Source: Candidatus Enterococcus murrayae
GTDB lineage: Bacteria; Bacillota; Bacilli; Lactobacillales; Enterococcaceae
Length of the DNA: 64,000 nt
NCBI RefSeq assembly: GCF_017315985.1
Contig: NZ_JAFLVR010000047.1
Location: 28,539 to 92,538, forward strand
Direction: 5' to 3'
The notes under the pieces are model-generated. The model was not told the DNA's origin and searched no databases. It worked only from the letters and a program-made list of their open reading frames with translations. Shown piece after piece: positions 1 through 10,054 of this stretch (positions are counted from its first letter, which is position 1; every line of letters starts with the position of its first letter). The translations under genes and the position numbers were made by a program.

Positions 1-1146
1 AATATCTTGTCAGGGGCATCCTTGGCGGATAGTTTATCTGCCCGCGTAGCACCGCTATTAGGTGGTGGCTCGGCTGCAAGGACAATTGCTGCTGCGATCG
101 TCATGCTGCTATTGACTTACGTTTCGATTGTATTTGGAGAATTATACCCTAAACGGATTGCTATGACCAAGACTGAAGAAGTAGCCCAGTTTACTTCTGG
201 TGTGGTACGCAAACTAGGAATAATTACAAAGCCTTTCGTTTGGCTGTTGACAGCTTCGACCAATCTGTTGGCAAAAATCACGCCAATGACGTTTGATGAT
301 GAAGACACGAAGATGACTCGTGATGAAATGCGATATATGTTAGAAAATGAAGGCGTACTGGACAACGATGAAATCGAGATGCTGCAGGGTGTCTTTTCAT
401 TGGATACTAAAGTAGCTCGAGAAGTCATGGTTCCTCGAACGGACTCCTTCATGATTGATATTAATGATCCAGTATTAGAAAATATTGATGAGATATTAAG
501 CGAAAGCTACTCAAGAATTCCAGTGTATGATGAAGATAAAGATAAAGTCGTGGGAATTCTACATACGAAGACTTTGCTAAAAGCAGCTCGTCAGTTTGGC
601 TTTGAGAATGTCAATCTGCAAAAGATTTTGCAGGAGCCATTATTTGTACCAGAGACGATCTTTATTGATGACCTTCTTTATGAATTGAAAAAAACACAAA
701 ATCAAATGTCGATTTTACTTGACGAATATGGCGGCATGGTTGGATTGGTTACCTTAGAGGATCTGCTAGAAGAAATCGTTGGAGAAATCGATGATGAATC
801 AGATGAAGTCGAAAAGCTTTACGAAAAAGTCGGAGATAATGAGTATCTGATTAATGGGAAGATGTTGATTGATGACTTTAATGAAGAGTTTGATTTGAAC
901 TTGCACATGAGCGATGTCGACACAATGGCCGGCTATTTGATCACTGCCTTAGGAACGATTCCTGATGAAGGAGAAAAGCTTTCTTTCGATGTGGATGACT
1001 TGACTCTGATTTCTGAGGAAATGGAAGGTTCTCGAGTCTTAACATTGCGGGCGATATTTCATCCCGAGGAGCATGTAAACGCTGAGCCTGAAGAAGAACG
1101 CCGCCTGTTTACGAAAGATTTCGATGATGACGAACCACGTCGCTAA
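1..1146 (+). CDS. CNNM/CorC (HlyC) family membrane protein, 5' truncated
   Basis: The reading frame is open from base 1, so the window cuts the gene in its N-terminal membrane domain and the true start lies upstream. Visible in order: the end of a DUF21/CNNM transmembrane domain with the GELYPKRIA signature, a CBS-domain pair (roughly residues 135-265, with VMVPRTD and a second repeat ending in DEYGGMVGLVTLEDLLEEIVGEI), and a C-terminal CorC_HlyC domain rich in acidic residues. The family is linked to Mg/Co efflux or divalent cation homeostasis; older 'hemolysin' names are not reliable. A hairpin terminator follows directly. Confidence 0.93.
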   Translation, partial: NILSGASLADSLSARVAPLLGGGSAARTIAAAIVMLLLTYVSIVFGELYPKRIAMTKTEEVAQFTSGVVRKLGIITKPFVWLLTASTNLLAKITPMTFDDEDTKMTRDEMRYMLENEGVLDNDEIEMLQGVFSLDTKVAREVMVPRTDSFMIDINDPVLENIDEILSESYSRIPVYDEDKDKVVGILHTKTLLKAARQFGFENVNLQKILQEPLFVPETIFIDDLLYELKKTQNQMSILLDEYGGMVGLVTLEDLLEEIVGEIDDESDEVEKLYEKVGDNEYLINGKMLIDDFNEEFDLNLHMSDVDTMAGYLITALGTIPDEGEKLSFDVDDLTLISEEMEGSRVLTLRAIFHPEEHVNAEPEEERRLFTKDFDDDEPRR

Positions 1147-1158
1147 TACTGCCTATTT

Positions 1159-1194
1159 AGAAAACATTCTGCTTTGCAGAGTGTTTTCTTTTTG
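1159..1194 (+). terminator. Rho-independent terminator
   Basis: A 14-nt arm at 1159-1172 pairs with 1176-1189 across a TTT loop, with one mismatch, followed by a T-rich tract. It ends the CorC-family transcript. Confidence 0.85.
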
Positions 1195-1318
1195 TCAATT
1201 CTACTACACACTTTAGAGTGAGTAGTAAAATAGTCTATATTTGAACTTTTGATTGGATTTTTTATGAAAAACTAAACAACTGTCAGAGCGATTCAACTTT
1301 CCAACAGAGTAAAATCCA

Positions 1319-1327
1319 TGCTATACT
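1319..1327 (+). promoter_or_regulatory. Putative extended -10 promoter of prfC
   Basis: TGC-TATACT matches an extended -10 about 50 bp upstream of the prfC ATG. No good -35 is visible, only TTTCCA at 1298-1303. Confidence 0.5.
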
Positions 1328-1376
1328 GATTGGGTTGAAATTTGAAAGATACTAGATATATGAATGGAGCAATAGA

Positions 1377-2954
1377 ATGAACAATCCTAATTTAAAACAG
1401 CAAGTGGACAGCCGTCGGACATTTGCGATTATTTCCCACCCGGATGCTGGTAAAACGACAATTACTGAACAATTATTATTATTTGGCGGAGCTATTCGAC
1501 AAGCTGGAACCGTTAAAGGAAAAAAGACAGGAAATTTTGCAAAATCTGACTGGATGGATATTGAAAAGCAGCGTGGAATCTCGGTAACGAGTTCTGTAAT
1601 GCAATTTGACTTTGATGGAAAACGAGTAAATATTCTGGATACACCTGGACACGAAGACTTTTCTGAAGATACCTATCGTACATTGATGGCAGTGGATAGT
1701 GCTGTAATGGTCATTGATAGCGCTAAAGGAATTGAAGCACAAACTAAAAAACTGTTTCAAGTAGTAAAGCGTCGAGGGATTCCAATCTTTACCTTTATCA
1801 ATAAATTGGACCGTGATGGCCGTGAACCATTAGATTTATTGGAAGAGCTGGAGGAACTATTGGATATTGAATCTTATCCAATGAACTGGCCGATCGGTAT
1901 GGGTAAAGGGCTAGAAGGAATTTATGATATCCATAACGAACGTATTGAGTTCTATCGACCTGAGCAATATGAAGGTGAACGGTTTGTCAAATTAACTAAT
2001 GGCGAAATCATAGGCGATCATCCCTTAAAAGAAAAATCAATTTATGAGGATGTTTTAGGAGAAGTGGAATTGGTTCGCGAAGCAGGGGATCAATTCAACT
2101 TAGAAAAAATTGAGCGTGGTGCCCAAACGCCTGTATTCTTTGGCTCGGCATTGACAAATTTTGGTGTTGAAACATTTTTAGAGTCATTTGTAGATCTAGC
2201 ACCAAAACCACATGCGCATAAGACGGAAGAAGGAGAAGCTGTTTCTCCTTACGAAGAAGAGTTTTCTGGCTTTGTTTTCAAAATTCAAGCAAATATGAAT
2301 CCAAATCATCGCGACCGAATCGCTTTTGTCCGTGTATGTTCGGGAACCTTCGAGCGGGGAATGGATATCACGTTGGGGCGAACGAGCAAAAAGATGAAAT
2401 TAAGCAATGTGACACAATTTATGGCGGATGCTCGTGAAAATGTTGAAGAAGCTGTTGCAGGCGACATTATTGGGGTTTATGATACAGGAAACTATCAAAT
2501 CGGGGATACTATTTATGAAGGAAAACTAAAGGTTGCCTATGAAGAATTGCCTTCCTTTACTCCTGAGCTGTTTATGAAAGTAACTGCAAAAAATGTAATG
2601 AAGCAAAAATCCTTCCATAAAGGAATTTATCAATTGGTTCAAGAAGGGGCGATCCAATTATATAAAACGTATTTAACGGATGAGTACATTATCGGTGCCG
2701 TGGGCCAACTGCAATTTGAGGTCTTCCAACATCGGATGTTAAATGAGTATAACGCCGAAGTCGTGATGACGCCGATGGGGAATAAAATTGCCCGCTGGAT
2801 TGACCCAGAACAGCTGGACGAGCGAATGAGTTCAAGCCGAAACATCTTGGCGAAAGACCGCTTTGACCAACCGTTGTTCTTATTTGAAAATCAATTCGCA
2901 ATGCGCTGGTTTGCTGATAAATACCCAGAAGTTGAATTGAAGAGCTTGATGTAA
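1377..2954 (+). CDS. prfC: Peptide chain release factor 3 (RF3)
   Basis: 525 residues, the usual RF3 length. The translational GTPase motifs are all present: G1 HPDAGKTT near residue 22, G3 DTPGHEDF near residue 88 and G4 NKLD near residue 142. EF-Tu domain-2-like and RF3 C-terminal domains follow. RF3 recycles RF1 and RF2 from the ribosome after peptide release. The gene has its own promoter region and terminator upstream. The next gene starts 22 bp after its stop, so read-through into the downstream membrane protein is likely. Confidence 0.97.
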   Translation: MNNPNLKQQVDSRRTFAIISHPDAGKTTITEQLLLFGGAIRQAGTVKGKKTGNFAKSDWMDIEKQRGISVTSSVMQFDFDGKRVNILDTPGHEDFSEDTYRTLMAVDSAVMVIDSAKGIEAQTKKLFQVVKRRGIPIFTFINKLDRDGREPLDLLEELEELLDIESYPMNWPIGMGKGLEGIYDIHNERIEFYRPEQYEGERFVKLTNGEIIGDHPLKEKSIYEDVLGEVELVREAGDQFNLEKIERGAQTPVFFGSALTNFGVETFLESFVDLAPKPHAHKTEEGEAVSPYEEEFSGFVFKIQANMNPNHRDRIAFVRVCSGTFERGMDITLGRTSKKMKLSNVTQFMADARENVEEAVAGDIIGVYDTGNYQIGDTIYEGKLKVAYEELPSFTPELFMKVTAKNVMKQKSFHKGIYQLVQEGAIQLYKTYLTDEYIIGAVGQLQFEVFQHRMLNEYNAEVVMTPMGNKIARWIDPEQLDERMSSSRNILAKDRFDQPLFLFENQFAMRWFADKYPEVELKSLM

Positions 2955-2976
2955 AAAGCAAAGAAAGGGACCTTTG

Positions 2977-4761
2977 ATGCAAACACTAAAAAGTGACACA
3001 GGGAATAGTTTAAAAAAGCTCAAACAGCCGATCAATTTGATTGTATTAGTTGTTTTGATTGGTTTGACAGTGTTTCGCTTAGTATTGAGTGCCAAAGCTC
3101 CCTATTTTACCAATCTATTTGCCGGTTATGATGATCAATTATTCATTCGCTATAGTGAGGAGATTCTAAAAGGAAATTGGCTTGGGGAATATTCAACAAC
3201 AACATTGTCTAAAGGCGTTTCCTACTCCCTTTTTATGGTTTGGAGCAATAAGCTCCATCTATCCTATGGAGTTTCTTTGGGAATTTTTAATATCCTAGCC
3301 AGTTCGATCGCGGCCATAGCTTTACGGCCGCTCATCCATAATCGCTGGATTTTAATTTTCATTTACACATTCTTTTTGTACTCGCCAGTCACTTTAACAA
3401 GTGAGTATAGTACGAGAATCTATCGGAATACACTCGTCGTTCCGGCAGTATTATTGGTAATTTCTTGTCTCATAGGCCTGTATTTTAGACGTAATGGGAA
3501 GTTGCGACCATTTATTTTATGGAGTGGCGGATTATCATTAATCTTTCCTTTTTACTGGTATATACGGGAAGACTCATTATGGCTTTTTCCAATACTGACT
3601 GTAGGTTTGGTGATTATCTTTGGCTCGGTTATTTTTGAAAATAATCCGAATTTCAAATTGAAAAATATTCGAACAGCTATAAAAAAGATTCATTTTACTA
3701 AGCAACAAGTCGTCAAATTGATTTTGTGCTTCTTGCCATTTGTCCTGCTCTTCTCAACTGTTAAAGTGTTGAAGAATATGAATCAAGAGCATTATGGGGT
3801 TGCATTAGTCAATGATCGAACGAGTGGTGCTTTTGGGAATGTTTCAAAGCAGCTGATTCGAATGGATGATGGAACAGAGCTGAATGAAAAAAATAGCAAA
3901 GTTTGGGTCTCAAAAAAGGCCTTGGAGAAAGCTGAAGCTGTTTCACCCGCACTTAAATCAATTGCGAGAAATATTGAGTGGATCTATAAGGGAAGCCCTT
4001 GGAGCGGTGGGGAAGATATTGCAGGTGATATCATTTTTTGGGCATTGCGCGATGCAGCGGCACAGGCTGATTACTATAAGGATGGGAAGAAGACCGAAGA
4101 GTTCTGGTCAAAAGTGGATTCGGAATTGTCGTCAGCCTATAAAAAGGGACAATTGAAGCAAAAGAAAGAGATTTATTTAACGGCTACTGGCGACGGAAAG
4201 TTAAGAAAAGACTTGCCGCTAGTTGGTGAGTTTATGAAAAGCGGATTTGACTATAATGTTTTTTATAAAAACTATAGCCAGGGAGCAGACGTAACACTGG
4301 GGCCGAAAGATGATGTAGGAAAAGCAGAAAAACTACTAAAGCATTCGTTTAAAGAGAATTGGCAAGATATCAATCTTCCGCGAACTGAATCACCCAAAGT
4401 TGTGAAATCCGCAAAAATTTCTAATCGTATTATCCAGCTTTATCGCGATATCACACCGGTTTGGTTAGGATTTTGCGCTTTAGGCTTTTTGATTATTTTA
4501 ATAGGAAGTCTTTTTTCAAAAGCGCAATTAAAAACCTTTCGAGGAATGCTGCTGATACTTTTGGGTCTAGTATTGTCGTATTTGATTTTCTTGATCGGTG
4601 TTTCATGGTTTTGTTCATGGGCACCGGAGCGAAAAGACATGTTTATGATGATTTATACCGGGGCTGGAGTACCAGTCGTTCAGTGGATTGAAGTTATGGC
4701 TTTTGTAGGAATTGTCCAATTACCAATCATTGCTAAAAAGATAAATAAAAAAAATAGTTGA
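2977..4761 (+). CDS. Large multi-pass membrane protein, GT-C-like, function unknown
   Basis: 594 residues. I choose the ATG at 2977 because AAGAAAGGGA precedes it at good distance; a TTG sits one codon earlier. There is a short basic N-terminus, a first membrane helix at about residues 18-38, and a loop with paired acidic residues (AGYDDQLFIRYSEEIL). A group of hydrophobic helices runs to about residue 260. A long hydrophilic extracytoplasmic stretch follows (about 265-485), then three or four more helices at the C-terminus. The acidic first loop and topology resemble GT-C membrane glycosyltransferases, but I recognise no named family. It is probably cotranscribed with prfC. Confidence 0.75.
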   Translation: MQTLKSDTGNSLKKLKQPINLIVLVVLIGLTVFRLVLSAKAPYFTNLFAGYDDQLFIRYSEEILKGNWLGEYSTTTLSKGVSYSLFMVWSNKLHLSYGVSLGIFNILASSIAAIALRPLIHNRWILIFIYTFFLYSPVTLTSEYSTRIYRNTLVVPAVLLVISCLIGLYFRRNGKLRPFILWSGGLSLIFPFYWYIREDSLWLFPILTVGLVIIFGSVIFENNPNFKLKNIRTAIKKIHFTKQQVVKLILCFLPFVLLFSTVKVLKNMNQEHYGVALVNDRTSGAFGNVSKQLIRMDDGTELNEKNSKVWVSKKALEKAEAVSPALKSIARNIEWIYKGSPWSGGEDIAGDIIFWALRDAAAQADYYKDGKKTEEFWSKVDSELSSAYKKGQLKQKKEIYLTATGDGKLRKDLPLVGEFMKSGFDYNVFYKNYSQGADVTLGPKDDVGKAEKLLKHSFKENWQDINLPRTESPKVVKSAKISNRIIQLYRDITPVWLGFCALGFLIILIGSLFSKAQLKTFRGMLLILLGLVLSYLIFLIGVSWFCSWAPERKDMFMMIYTGAGVPVVQWIEVMAFVGIVQLPIIAKKINKKNS

Positions 4762-4789
4762 AGCTATTTCGGCTTCAACTATTTTTTGT
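4747..4789. terminator. Bidirectional terminator between convergent genes
   Basis: A 16-bp perfect stem with a 7-nt loop (TATTTCG). It has an A-run on one side and a T-run on the other, so it can serve the membrane protein gene on + and the DUF1827 gene on -. It overlaps the stop codon of the + gene. Confidence 0.85.
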
Positions 4790-5074
4790 TATTGACATTT
4801 CAATTAAACCAGGTGACTCTAAATAAGAGATATTGGTGAAATCGTAAGTATCTTCATCCAGTTTTCGTTTGAAATATTTATGTACAAAATCTACTTCCGA
4901 TGGCTGGATGTTTCGATTGTCATTCTTTAAAACAATCTCCGCATGTTTATAGGCATCGGTATAAATTACGGTAGTATTACCGATCGTATAGACCTTTATC
5001 ATATTTGCATCAGTGTTCTCCAACTGATTATAAACCATCTGTGAATGGCTGTTCGTGACGTTGATAAGTTTCAT
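4775..5074 (-). CDS. DUF1827 family protein
   Basis: 99 residues starting MKLINVTNSHSQMVYNQLENTDA, which I recognise as the DUF1827 family of Lactobacillales. No function is established. I choose the ATG at 5074 over the in-frame GTG at 5083 because AAGGAAGAAGG lies at normal distance from the ATG. The protein is soluble and mildly basic with no membrane segment. It is monocistronic, between two bidirectional terminators. Confidence 0.8.
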   Translation of the reverse strand: MKLINVTNSHSQMVYNQLENTDANMIKVYTIGNTTVIYTDAYKHAEIVLKNDNRNIQPSEVDFVHKYFKRKLDEDTYDFTNISYLESPGLIEMSITKNS

Positions 5075-5112
5075 CCGAAACACCTTCTTCCTTAACCTTA
5101 CTTCATAATGTA

Positions 5113-5141
5113 ATTATATAAGAAAGATTAAGAAAAAAGAA
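5113..5141 (-). promoter_or_regulatory. Putative promoter of the DUF1827 gene
   Basis: On the minus strand TATAAT (plus positions 5113-5118) sits 17 nt from a weak -35, TTCTTT (5136-5141), about 40 bp ahead of the start codon. Confidence 0.5.
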
Positions 5142-5185
5142 GGATGTTGCTCATTTTAATTAGAAGATTTAAATGATAGATCCAT

Positions 5186-5228
5186 AAAAAAGATTCCCGT
5201 TTTAAGTTTTAAACGGGAATCTTTTTTT
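5186..5228. terminator. Terminator of clpE (bidirectional)
   Basis: A long stem (arms ending GATTCCCGTTT and AAACGGGAATC) flanked by A and T runs, immediately after the clpE stop codon when read on the minus strand. Confidence 0.88.
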
Positions 5229-5229
5229 A

Positions 5230-7452
5230 CTAGTCTTTATCTTCTTTTGCTAAGCGCTCCGGCTTTGATGTAATGACGATATGATCCTCTTTATCAAGTT
5301 TGGCTTTGAGATCTGTAATAGTAGGGTGATCGAGATAGAATTCTGCGATACCATCCTCAATATTTTCTTGGATTGTCCGACGAAGAGGACGAGCTCCCAT
5401 TGCAGGATCATAGCCTAGGTCAACTAACTTTTCCTTCACATTACTTGGAACATCAATATGAAGTTTTTGCGAAGCCAACATATCATTAACATCATCCAGC
5501 ATCAAGGAAACAATGTTCATTAAGTTTTCTTTTGATAATGGACTAAATTCAATGATACCGTCAAAACGGTTTAAGAATTCTGGTGCAAAGAAATCTTTTA
5601 ACTGACCAAGAACAGAGCGTGTAATTCCTTCTCTTGCCGCACCAAAACCAACATTAGCTTCGATTTTACCAGTACCTGCGTTACTAGTCATGATGATAAT
5701 TGTATCCTTAAAGCTGACCGTACGACCTTGTGAATCAGTCAAGCGACCGTCATCAAGAATTTGCAAGAACATGTGCAGCACATCTGGATGAGCTTTTTCA
5801 ATTTCATCCAGCAAAATCAAACTATATGGATGGCGACGAACTTGTTCCGTCAATTGACCAGCTTCTTCATACCCAACATAGCCTGGGGGCGAACCAATCA
5901 ATTTAGAGACGCTGTGTTTTTCCATGTATTCACTCATATCGAAACGAATCATAGAATCGCTTGATCCAAACAGCTCTTCAGCTAATTGACGAGCTAGTTC
6001 TGTTTTACCAACACCTGTGGGTCCAACAAACAAGAAGGAACCAATTGGCCGGTTTTTCTTATTTAAACCAACCCGATTACGGCGAATTGCTTTGGCTACT
6101 TTGTCGACAGCTTCATCTTGCCCGATAACATGCTGCTTCAAATCGACAGCGAGATTCTTCAACTGTGTTTGTTCCTTTTCTTTTAATTCACCAACAGGAA
6201 TACCGGTCCGTTTTTCAACGATTTTTTCCATATCCTTTTCGGTAATTATCGGTGTTTCTTCATCAGTCAACTGACGGTCTTTCATTTTTTGCAGTTTATT
6301 GATTTGATCACGGTAATAAGCCGCCTTTTCAAAATCCTCTTCTTTAGAAGCTTGCGATTTTTGCTGTTCGGCTTCTGCCAATTTCTTATCAATCGTTTTT
6401 GGATCAACGATTTGGATTGTTAGGTTTTTCTTCGAACCGGTCTCATCTAATAAATCAATCGCCTTATCAGGTAAGAAGCGATCTTGGATATAACGATTCG
6501 AAAGCTCAGCAGCAGCTTTGATGGCTTCATCGGTATATTTCACATGATGATAATCTTCATAGCGAGGCTGCAGACCCTTCAAAATTTCAATTGTTTCTTG
6601 GACAGAAGGTTCTTCAACACGAACCGGCTGCATCCGACGCTCTAAAGCTGCGTCCTTTTCAATGATGCGGTATTCATTTAAAGTTGTGGCACCAACCATC
6701 TGCAGTTCACCTCGAGCCAATGCTGGCTTCAAAATATTACCAGCATCCATGTTGCCGTCACCAGCAGCACCAGCACCTACGATTTCGTGAACTTCATCAA
6801 TGAAAAGAATAATATTTTCTGCCTGACGAATTTCTTCGATCAGCTTTTGCATCCGCTCTTCAAATTGTCCGCGAATCCCTGTACCTTGAACAAGAGAAGC
6901 GACATCTAAACGAATAACTTCCTTATCCATTAGTTTTTGTGGAACGTCGCCATCTACGATTTTTTGAGCCAGACCTTCCACAACTGCTGTTTTACCAACA
7001 CCGGGTTCTCCAATTAGAACCGGATTATTTTTCGTACGACGATTCAAAATTTCGATGACGCGTTGAATTTCATCATCACGTCCTACAACCGGATCAATAT
7101 TTCCTTCACGAGCTTGACCAGTAATATTGATACCATACTCATCTAATAGCCCGCCACCGCCATTTCCGCGAGGGGGTTGATTGTTTATACCATTTCCACC
7201 GCCGAACTGCGTTGGTGGTGTTTGATCTGCTGCTCCTTGTCGTTGTTGCATTTGCTGTGACATTGAGCGGAACAAATCATCTAGACTTCCAAAACCAAAA
7301 GGATCATTTCCTGCCATTTGCGGCGCACCTCCAGCTTGATTCTTTAATTTTTGATAGCAACTTTGACAATAATCCAACTGCTTTCGTTGTCCATTGACAT
7401 TTGCGTATAAATGAATCGTTGCTTCATTTTCGTGACAATTTTGGCAAAGCAT
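5230..7452 (-). CDS. clpE: ATP-dependent Clp protease ATP-binding subunit ClpE
   Basis: 740 residues from the ATG at 7452, which has GAAAGGGTG upstream; the longer open frame to 7548 runs through the operator and is not expected to be coding. Domain order is diagnostic for ClpE. First comes an N-terminal zinc finger (C3, C6, C29, C32), then a Gly/Gln/Asn-rich linker and the first AAA+ module with P-loop GEPGVGKT at 148-155. A UVR-type coiled segment near residues 370-390 and a second AAA+ module with GPTGVGKT near residue 476 follow. ClpE unfolds aggregated or damaged proteins for ClpP under heat and related stress. Expression should be CtsR-controlled, given the operator at 7537-7553. Confidence 0.97.
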   Translation of the reverse strand: MLCQNCHENEATIHLYANVNGQRKQLDYCQSCYQKLKNQAGGAPQMAGNDPFGFGSLDDLFRSMSQQMQQRQGAADQTPPTQFGGGNGINNQPPRGNGGGGLLDEYGINITGQAREGNIDPVVGRDDEIQRVIEILNRRTKNNPVLIGEPGVGKTAVVEGLAQKIVDGDVPQKLMDKEVIRLDVASLVQGTGIRGQFEERMQKLIEEIRQAENIILFIDEVHEIVGAGAAGDGNMDAGNILKPALARGELQMVGATTLNEYRIIEKDAALERRMQPVRVEEPSVQETIEILKGLQPRYEDYHHVKYTDEAIKAAAELSNRYIQDRFLPDKAIDLLDETGSKKNLTIQIVDPKTIDKKLAEAEQQKSQASKEEDFEKAAYYRDQINKLQKMKDRQLTDEETPIITEKDMEKIVEKRTGIPVGELKEKEQTQLKNLAVDLKQHVIGQDEAVDKVAKAIRRNRVGLNKKNRPIGSFLFVGPTGVGKTELARQLAEELFGSSDSMIRFDMSEYMEKHSVSKLIGSPPGYVGYEEAGQLTEQVRRHPYSLILLDEIEKAHPDVLHMFLQILDDGRLTDSQGRTVSFKDTIIIMTSNAGTGKIEANVGFGAAREGITRSVLGQLKDFFAPEFLNRFDGIIEFSPLSKENLMNIVSLMLDDVNDMLASQKLHIDVPSNVKEKLVDLGYDPAMGARPLRRTIQENIEDGIAEFYLDHPTITDLKAKLDKEDHIVITSKPERLAKEDKD

Positions 7453-7536
7453 ATTTTTCACCCTTTCAATAGTTGATTGTTTCTTCCATTGTACATCGAG
7501 TAAGCGAATCTCGTAAAAAGATACGCTGGTCAGTTG

Positions 7537-7553
7537 TTTGACTTTCACTGACC
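7537..7553 (-). promoter_or_regulatory. CtsR operator of clpE
   Basis: On the minus strand this reads GGTCAGTGAAAGTCAAA, a tandem heptad with an NAN spacer. It closely matches the CtsR consensus (A/G)GTCAAANAN(A/G)GTCAAA. It begins 8 nt downstream of the -10, covering the likely transcription start, so binding would block initiation. Confidence 0.82.
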
Positions 7554-7561
7554 TTAAGAAT

Positions 7562-7590
7562 AATTATAGCGAGATTTTTAAGAAAAGCAA
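7562..7590 (-). promoter_or_regulatory. clpE promoter
   Basis: On the minus strand TTTGCT (7585-7590), 17 nt, then a perfect TATAAT (7562-7567), directly upstream of the CtsR box. Confidence 0.72.
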
Positions 7591-7776
7591 ACAGTTTGTT
7601 TCAAAAATTAGCAAACTAACCACGAGAGTGCTAAAAGATGATTGGTTTTGCATATTTGCACTAGGTTGTTGTTATGGAAAAAAATATGAAAACAAACTAA
7701 ATCAATAACTAGCTCCATTAAACTAGATATTTTAAGAAAGGGCATACATTTCACAAGAATAATTCGACTAAAATTG

Positions 7777-7805
7777 TTGTATCCACTGCAAAAAAATGGT
7801 AATCT
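7777..7805 (+). promoter_or_regulatory. Candidate ptsHI promoter
   Basis: TTGTAT, 17 nt, TAATCT with an extended TGG in front. Both hexamers are weak. No catabolite-responsive cre site was seen. Confidence 0.35.
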
Positions 7806-7893
7806 AAGAAAATGAAGGGCTCAAAATGATGTATGTTATTACTAAAGCCCTAACATAAAAAAACATTTTTTTTTATAAAGGAGAACGGTCAAT

Positions 7894-8160
7894 ATGGAAA
7901 AAAAAGATTTTCACGTAGTAGCAGAAACAGGGATTCATGCACGTCCTGCAACTTTATTAGTGCAAGCTGCAAGCAAATTTAACTCTGATATTAACTTAGA
8001 GTATAAAGGAAAATCAGTTAACCTTAAATCAATCATGGGCGTTATGTCTCTAGGTGTTGGCCAAGGGTCTGACGTTGTTATCTCTGCTGAAGGTGCTGAT
8101 GAAAAAGAAGCAATGGAAGCTATTGTAGAAACAATGAAAAAGGAAGGATTATCTGAATAA
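7894..8160 (+). CDS. ptsH: Phosphocarrier protein HPr
   Basis: 88 residues, standard HPr length. His15 lies in the motif TGIHARPAT and is the phosphoryl acceptor from Enzyme I. Ser46, in SVNLKSIMG, is the regulatory site used by HPr kinase in Firmicutes for catabolite repression through CcpA. A strong ribosome binding site (AAAGGAGAA) precedes the ATG. The stop codon shares one base with the ptsI start (TAATG), so the two are translationally coupled. Confidence 0.98.
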   Translation: MEKKDFHVVAETGIHARPATLLVQAASKFNSDINLEYKGKSVNLKSIMGVMSLGVGQGSDVVISAEGADEKEAMEAIVETMKKEGLSE

Positions 8161-9887
8161 TGGTTGAACTACTAAAAGGTATTGCCGCAAGTGACGGAGT
8201 TGCCGTTGCGAAAGCTTATCTGCTAGTACAACCGGATTTATCTTTCAAACAAAATAATGTAGAAGACATTGCTGCCGAAGAAAAGCGTTTAGACGACGCT
8301 TTGGCGGCTTCTTCTGCTGAATTAGAAAAAATTCGGGATAAAGCAGCGAAAAGCTTAGGTGAAGAAGAAGCACAAGTTTTTGATGCTCATTTAATGGTTC
8401 TTTCAGATCCAGAAATGATTGGTCAAATCAAACAACATATTCAAGATAATAAAGTGAACGCTGAAAGTTCGCTTAAAGAAGTTACTGATATGTATATCGG
8501 CATGTTCGAGGCGATGGATGATAACGCTTATATGCAAGAACGTGCAGCAGATATTCGTGACGTTACAAAACGTGTAATGGCACATCTATTAGGCGTGTCT
8601 TTACCTGATCCATCAATGATCGATGAAGAAGTTGTCGTTGTGGCGCATGACTTGACTCCAAGTGATACAGCACAATTAGATAAAAACTTTGTAAAAGCTT
8701 TTGTTACTGATATTGGCGGACGTACGTCTCACTCAGCAATCATGGCACGATCATTAGAGATTCCAGCAATTGTTGGTACAAAAGAAATTACTTCAAAAGC
8801 CAAAGAAGGCGACGTACTTGCGGTTAACGGTATCACTGGTGAAACAATTGTAAACCCAACTGACGAGCAAGCAGCTGAATATAAACAAGCTGGCGAAGCA
8901 TACGCGACGCAAAAAGCAGAATGGGAAAAACTAAAAGATGCTGAAACAGTTACCGCTGATGGCAAGCATTTTGAATTAGCAGCAAATATCGGTACACCAA
9001 AAGATCTTGAAGGTGTTCACAATAATGGCGCTGAAGCGATCGGCTTATATCGTACTGAATTCTTGTACATGGATTCTTCAGATTTTCCAACAGAAGACGA
9101 TCAATTTGAAGCTTATAAAGCCGTTTTAGAAGGCATGGGCGACAAACCAGTCGTTGTTCGTACAATGGATATCGGTGGAGACAAAGAATTACCATACTTG
9201 ACATTACCTCACGAAATGAACCCATTCTTGGGCTACCGTGCATTACGTATCAGCTTGTCTGAACTAGGTGATGGCATGTTCCGTACACAATTACGTGCTT
9301 TATTACGTGCTTCTGTACACGGAAATCTACGTATCATGTTCCCAATGGTGGCTACATTGAAAGAATTCCGTGCAGCGAAGAAAATGTACGAAGAAGAAAA
9401 AGAGAAATTGATCAATGAAGGCGTGAAGGTTTCTGACACGATCCAAGTCGGAATCATGATCGAAATCCCTGCCGCGGCTGTTCTAGCTGACAAGTTTGCT
9501 AAAGAAGTAGACTTCTTCAGTGTTGGAACAAACGACTTGATCCAATACACAATGGCTGCTGACCGTATGAACGAACGCGTTTCATACTTATACCAACCAT
9601 ACAACCCATCAATCCTACGTTTGATCAAAAACGTGATTGACGCAGCGCACGCTGAAGGCAAATGGGCTGGTATGTGCGGCGAAATGGCCGGCGACCAAAC
9701 TGCTGTACCATTATTAATGGGTATGGGATTAGATGAGTTCTCTATGAGTGCAACATCTATTCTTAGAACACGCAGCTTAATGAAACGTCTAACAACGACT
9801 GACATGGCTGAATTAGCTGACAAAGCGTTGAAAGAATGCGATACGATGGAAGAAGTCGAAGCGCTAGTTAAAGAGTATGTAAAATAG
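8160..9887 (+). CDS. ptsI: PTS Enzyme I (phosphoenolpyruvate-protein phosphotransferase)
   Basis: 575 residues, the usual length. The HPr-binding and phospho-His domain is N-terminal, with active His191 in [21 protein letters not shown]. The C-terminal PEP-binding barrel carries [10 protein letters not shown], the [11 protein letters not shown] signature and the MCGEMAGD motif with its catalytic Cys. It transfers phosphate from PEP to HPr in the cytoplasm. A strong terminator follows, so ptsHI is a two-gene operon. Confidence 0.98.
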   Translation: MVELLKGIAASDGVAVAKAYLLVQPDLSFKQNNVEDIAAEEKRLDDALAASSAELEKIRDKAAKSLGEEEAQVFDAHLMVLSDPEMIGQIKQHIQDNKVNAESSLKEVTDMYIGMFEAMDDNAYMQERAADIRDVTKRVMAHLLGVSLPDPSMIDEEVVVVAHDLTPSDTAQLDKNFVKAFVTDIGGRTSHSAIMARSLEIPAIVGTKEITSKAKEGDVLAVNGITGETIVNPTDEQAAEYKQAGEAYATQKAEWEKLKDAETVTADGKHFELAANIGTPKDLEGVHNNGAEAIGLYRTEFLYMDSSDFPTEDDQFEAYKAVLEGMGDKPVVVRTMDIGGDKELPYLTLPHEMNPFLGYRALRISLSELGDGMFRTQLRALLRASVHGNLRIMFPMVATLKEFRAAKKMYEEEKEKLINEGVKVSDTIQVGIMIEIPAAAVLADKFAKEVDFFSVGTNDLIQYTMAADRMNERVSYLYQPYNPSILRLIKNVIDAAHAEGKWAGMCGEMAGDQTAVPLLMGMGLDEFSMSATSILRTRSLMKRLTTTDMAELADKALKECDTMEEVEALVKEYVK

Positions 9888-9899
9888 ATTTAAATTTTT

Positions 9900-9934
9900 A
9901 AGACTGTTGTCTTTTCAGGCAGCAGTCTTTTTTT
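9900..9934 (+). terminator. Terminator of ptsHI
   Basis: Stem GACTGTTG / CAGCAGTC (one G-U pair), extended by A-T pairs, 10-nt loop, then seven T. Confidence 0.9.
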
Positions 9935-10023
9935 GTTATAAAATAAGATTTTATGTGGACTGAAAATGATGGCGTCTGTTTAAAATCAGACTATAGGTTG
10001 AGATAAAGTTCGAATGCTTATGA

Positions 10024-10029
10024 TATAAT
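10024..10029 (+). promoter_or_regulatory. Probable -10 of the glycolipid glycosyltransferase promoter
   Basis: A perfect TATAAT 26 bp ahead of the start codon of the first glycosyltransferase. The nearest -35-like hexamer, TTGAGA at 9998-10003, is 20 nt away, which is longer than ideal. Confidence 0.45.
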
Positions 10030-10054
10030 TGATTTGCTTTTAAGGAGGCTGTAT

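Larger units (their letters stand above)
7453..7893. other. 441-bp intergenic region between clpE and ptsH
   Basis: No gene is supported here. It holds the clpE leader, promoter and CtsR box (7537-7590), a weak candidate ptsH promoter (7777-7805), and a weak 6-bp stem with a 24-nt loop (7816-7851) followed by an A/T-rich run before the ptsH ribosome binding site. Confidence 0.7.

Noticed and set aside
7453..7548. 32 extra codons at the start of clpE
   Set aside because: They run across the CtsR operator and lack a ribosome binding site; the zinc finger begins properly at the ATG at 7452.
7816..7851. Attenuator hairpin ahead of ptsH
   Set aside because: Only a 6-bp stem with a 24-nt loop; too weak to claim as a regulatory RNA.
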